Position numbers and translations under genes: made by a program. A model generated the notes under the pieces. The model was not told where the DNA came from. It worked only from the letters and a program-made list of their open reading frames with translations, and ran no database searches. A stretch of 7,302 bases of DNA. Source: an uncultured Lachnospiraceae bacterium (GTDB lineage Bacteria; Bacillota_A; Clostridia; Lachnospirales; Lachnospiraceae). Below are positions 5,586 to 7,302 of the stretch, piece by piece (position 1 is the stretch's first letter; the number at the start of each line of letters is the position of its first letter). Where the stretch lies: NCBI GenBank assembly GCA_946614075.1, contig CAMOGO010000055.1:1-7302 (forward strand). Direction: 5' to 3'.

Positions 5586-6659
5586 TTACTCCTGTTCCAT
5601 TATTTTTTTCAGATTGACATCAAACGGCGGATAGACAATGCCACGGTCCGTCACGATCGCGGTCAGAAGCTCGTGATCCGTCACATCAAAGGCCGGATTG
5701 TAGCACTTTACTTCCGGCAGCGCCATCGGCTCTGCGTACCATTTCGTCCGGATCTCGTCCGGGTCACGCAGCTCGATCTTGATATCCGCGCCGGTCGGGC
5801 AGTCCATATCGATCGTGGAGGTCGGTCCGAGCGTGTAGAACGGGATCCCGTAATGCTTCGCGAGGATCGCGACGCCAGAGGTTCCGATCTTGTTGGCAAA
5901 GTCGCCGTTGGCCGCGATGCGATCACAGCCTACAAAGCAGGCCTGCACCCAGCCGTTCTTCATGACGATGGACGCCATATTGTCGCAGATCAGAGTAACA
6001 TCAATACCCGCTTTCTGCAACTCATATGAAGTAAGTCGTGCTCCCTGCAGGAGCGGTCTCGTCTCATCGGAGAAAACCTTGAAGTCGATCCCCATCTCCT
6101 TGCCCAGGAAAATCGGGCCGGTCGCCGTCCCGTACTTGCTGGTCGCAAGGGGTCCTGCATTGCAGTGCGTCAGGATACCGTCGCCGGGCTTTACCAGGCT
6201 CAGGCCGTACTCCGCGATCCGGCGGCACATCCGGATATCCTCCTCATGAATCTCGATGCTCTCACGGTAGAGCAGCTCTACGATCTCACTCACCGGCTTA
6301 TCCGCCTGCGCGTCAACGACACCGAGCATGCGCCGCACGGCCCAGCTCAGATTGACCGCGGTCGGCCGCGACGAGATCAGGTACTCTCCGTCCTCATGCA
6401 AAGCCTTCGCAAAGGCCTCGTAAGGCATCTCCTTTTTGGCCAGCGCGAGCACATACATCGCATATCCCGCGCAAATTCCAATCGCCGGTGCCCCGCGCAC
6501 GGCGAGGCACTTGATGGCGTCGTAAACCTCCTTCGCTGTCGTCAGCTCCAGATATTCGGTTCGGTTAGGCAGCTGTGTCTGGTCCAGGATAATAAGCTTT
6601 GTCTCATCCTCGGAAAGGTGGACGCTGCAGTCCCACCGGTCCTTTTTTGTCACTTCCAT
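5586..6659 (-). CDS. mtnA: MtnA-family isomerase (5-methylthioribose-1-phosphate / 5-deoxyribose-1-phosphate isomerase)
   Basis: This cytoplasmic aldose-ketose isomerase would convert a 5-substituted ribose-1-phosphate to the ribulose-1-phosphate, as in methionine salvage. It belongs to the MtnA/eIF2B-alpha-like family. The 357-residue length is normal. Visible motifs are RGAPAIG (55-61), THCNAG (164-169) with Cys166, [12 protein letters not shown] (199-210), DNMAS (226-230), [10 protein letters not shown] (244-253) with Asp246, and NKIGT (256-260). Cys166 and Asp246 have the same 80-residue spacing as the catalytic Cys160/Asp240 of B. subtilis MtnA. The segment after THCNAG reads [13 protein letters not shown] instead of the commoner AGYGTALGVIRAA, hinting at a subfamily. 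The ATG at 6659 is preferred because GGAGG (6669-6665) precedes it; an upstream TTG (6671) would overlap that site. No MtnK kinase gene is adjacent, but a phosphorylase is, which makes the 1-phosphate directly. A DrdI role (5-deoxyribose disposal) is an equal alternative. Confidence 0.93.
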   Translation of the reverse strand: MEVTKKDRWDCSVHLSEDETKLIILDQTQLPNRTEYLELTTAKEVYDAIKCLAVRGAPAIGICAGYAMYVLALAKKEMPYEAFAKALHEDGEYLISSRPTAVNLSWAVRRMLGVVDAQADKPVSEIVELLYRESIEIHEEDIRMCRRIAEYGLSLVKPGDGILTHCNAGPLATSKYGTATGPIFLGKEMGIDFKVFSDETRPLLQGARLTSYELQKAGIDVTLICDNMASIVMKNGWVQACFVGCDRIAANGDFANKIGTSGVAILAKHYGIPFYTLGPTSTIDMDCPTGADIKIELRDPDEIRTKWYAEPMALPEVKCYNPAFDVTDHELLTAIVTDRGIVYPPFDVNLKKIMEQE

Positions 6660-6685
6660 TGGTTCCTCCAATTTCTACATAGCAG

Positions 6686-6725
6686 AAAGCATACTTGCTG
6701 CTTCGCACTGCGTGCTCTCACTTAA
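6686..6725. repeat. Short intergenic repeat related to the left end of the 608-862 element
   Basis: The 40-bp segment starts AAAGCATAC and continues GCTGCTTCG, ending CTCTCACTTAA. The same start (AAAGCATAC...CGCTTCG) and the same later CTCTCACTAAG occur in order at 611-670, where a palindrome-bearing insert lies between them. Both copies lie just upstream of a ribosome binding site, in the same orientation. This one overlaps the stop codon of the YARHG gene and fills the 62-nt spacer before mtnA. No terminator or good promoter is visible in this spacer. Confidence 0.45.
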
Positions 6726-7302
6726 TAGTATACTCCATTCGCCTTCTGCCAGTTGTTGATGGCCTCGATATTGGCGCGTTCATAATCATTCATGAAATTG
6801 ATCAGCAGATCATACCAGTCAAGACTCGGGCAGATCGCCGATACACTCTGATACCAGGCCAGAGGCGTAAACTTCTGGTAAGCCTGCGTAGCCGTATCCG
6901 ATCCCGTTCCGAAGGGGAAACCATACCGTGCAAAGATCTCATTGATCGCCATCTGGGAGGCATTGTGCATCGCCGTCTGGTCGGTCGACCACATCTTATC
7001 CAGGTCTGCCTGCGTCAGCAGCTGCGAGCTGCTGTACGGGTACATGAAATCCGAAGCCGGCGCTGTATAGCCGCCCAGGATCGGGATCATGATATTTTCA
7101 GGGTTGATGGGCGGCTGCGGGACAACCGTGCCGTTTTCGACCTTCTGGATCAGATCGAGGTTCAGAAGCTCGATGCTGCTCAGGATATTCTGGTCAAAAG
7201 CTTCCGGCGCGATCGTGCCGGTGTACCAGCTCTTGCTGTCAAACCAGGCCTGCAGATCCGCACTGTTAAAACGGCGTCCGTGGCGGGCGTAAATCTCATT
7301 CC
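6722..7302 (-). CDS. Protein with two YARHG domains, C-terminal part only
   Basis: This is the C-terminal 192 residues of a longer protein whose start lies beyond the right edge. The first visible domain begins NEIYARHGRRF (fragment residues 1-11), continues with DLQAWFDSKSWY and ends in a helix around NILSSIELLNLDLI; this is a classic YARHG domain. A Pro-rich linker (VVPQPPINP) follows. The second, more divergent copy has the usual lead-in LLTQADLDKMW, then INEIFARYGFPF (119-130) and the closing helix NDYERANIEAINNW. YARHG domains usually sit at the extracellular end of membrane-anchored or secreted proteins in Bacillota; their role is not known. The signal or anchor part is not in the window, so location is inferred from the family. 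It ends 62 nt before the mtnA start with no visible terminator, so read-through into the salvage genes is possible. Confidence 0.85.
   Translation of the reverse strand, partial: NEIYARHGRRFNSADLQAWFDSKSWYTGTIAPEAFDQNILSSIELLNLDLIQKVENGTVVPQPPINPENIMIPILGGYTAPASDFMYPYSSSQLLTQADLDKMWSTDQTAMHNASQMAINEIFARYGFPFGTGSDTATQAYQKFTPLAWYQSVSAICPSLDWYDLLINFMNDYERANIEAINNWQKANGVYY

Noticed and set aside
6660..6671. TTG start for mtnA, four codons upstream
   Set aside because: This codon overlaps the GGAGG ribosome binding site that serves the ATG at 6659.

Overview
The window looks like chromosomal DNA from a Bacillota bacterium, most likely class Clostridia and plausibly Lachnospiraceae. The cues are strong AGGAGG-type ribosome binding sites, TTG and GTG starts, a textbook sigma-A promoter overlapped by a CIRCE (HrcA) operator, an Hsp20 with the N-terminus common in that group, and a YARHG-domain protein. 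All recognised genes lie on the minus strand, so transcription runs from high to low coordinates. The large plus-strand open frames are shadows of these genes.

In transcription order (right to left), the window starts with the 3' part of a gene for a protein with two YARHG domains (6722-7302, cut by the window edge). A short spacer follows that carries a small repeat. Next come three closely packed genes: an MtnA-family sugar-1-phosphate isomerase (5586-6659), a DeoD-type nucleoside phosphorylase (4849-5580) and an iron-containing alcohol dehydrogenase (3651-4820). Together they suggest salvage of 5'-methylthioadenosine and/or 5'-deoxyadenosine: phosphorolysis, isomerisation, cleavage by an aldolase not present here, and reduction of the aldehyde. 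The phosphorylase lacks the histidine that contacts the ribose 5'-OH in E. coli PNP, which fits a 5'-deoxy or 5'-methylthio substrate. An AI-2E-family membrane protein (2481-3632) follows with a very short gap. After 153 bases holding five 11-bp tandem repeats and a hairpin comes a TVP38/TMEM64 (VTT-domain) membrane protein (1626-2327). A rho-independent terminator just past it probably ends this transcription unit.

The left third is a heat-shock module. A sigma-A promoter overlapped by CIRCE drives hsp20 (922-1383). Its 5' leader can fold into an AU-rich hairpin that buries the ribosome binding site, a candidate RNA thermometer, so both transcriptional and translational heat control are plausible. 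A strong terminator ends hsp20. Next to it lies a 255-bp hairpin-rich intergenic element bounded by 9-bp inverted repeats, and then a dnaJ-family gene (1-574, running off the left edge) with a J-domain and a repetitive Gly/Phe linker. No tRNA, rRNA, CRISPR array or transposase gene is seen.
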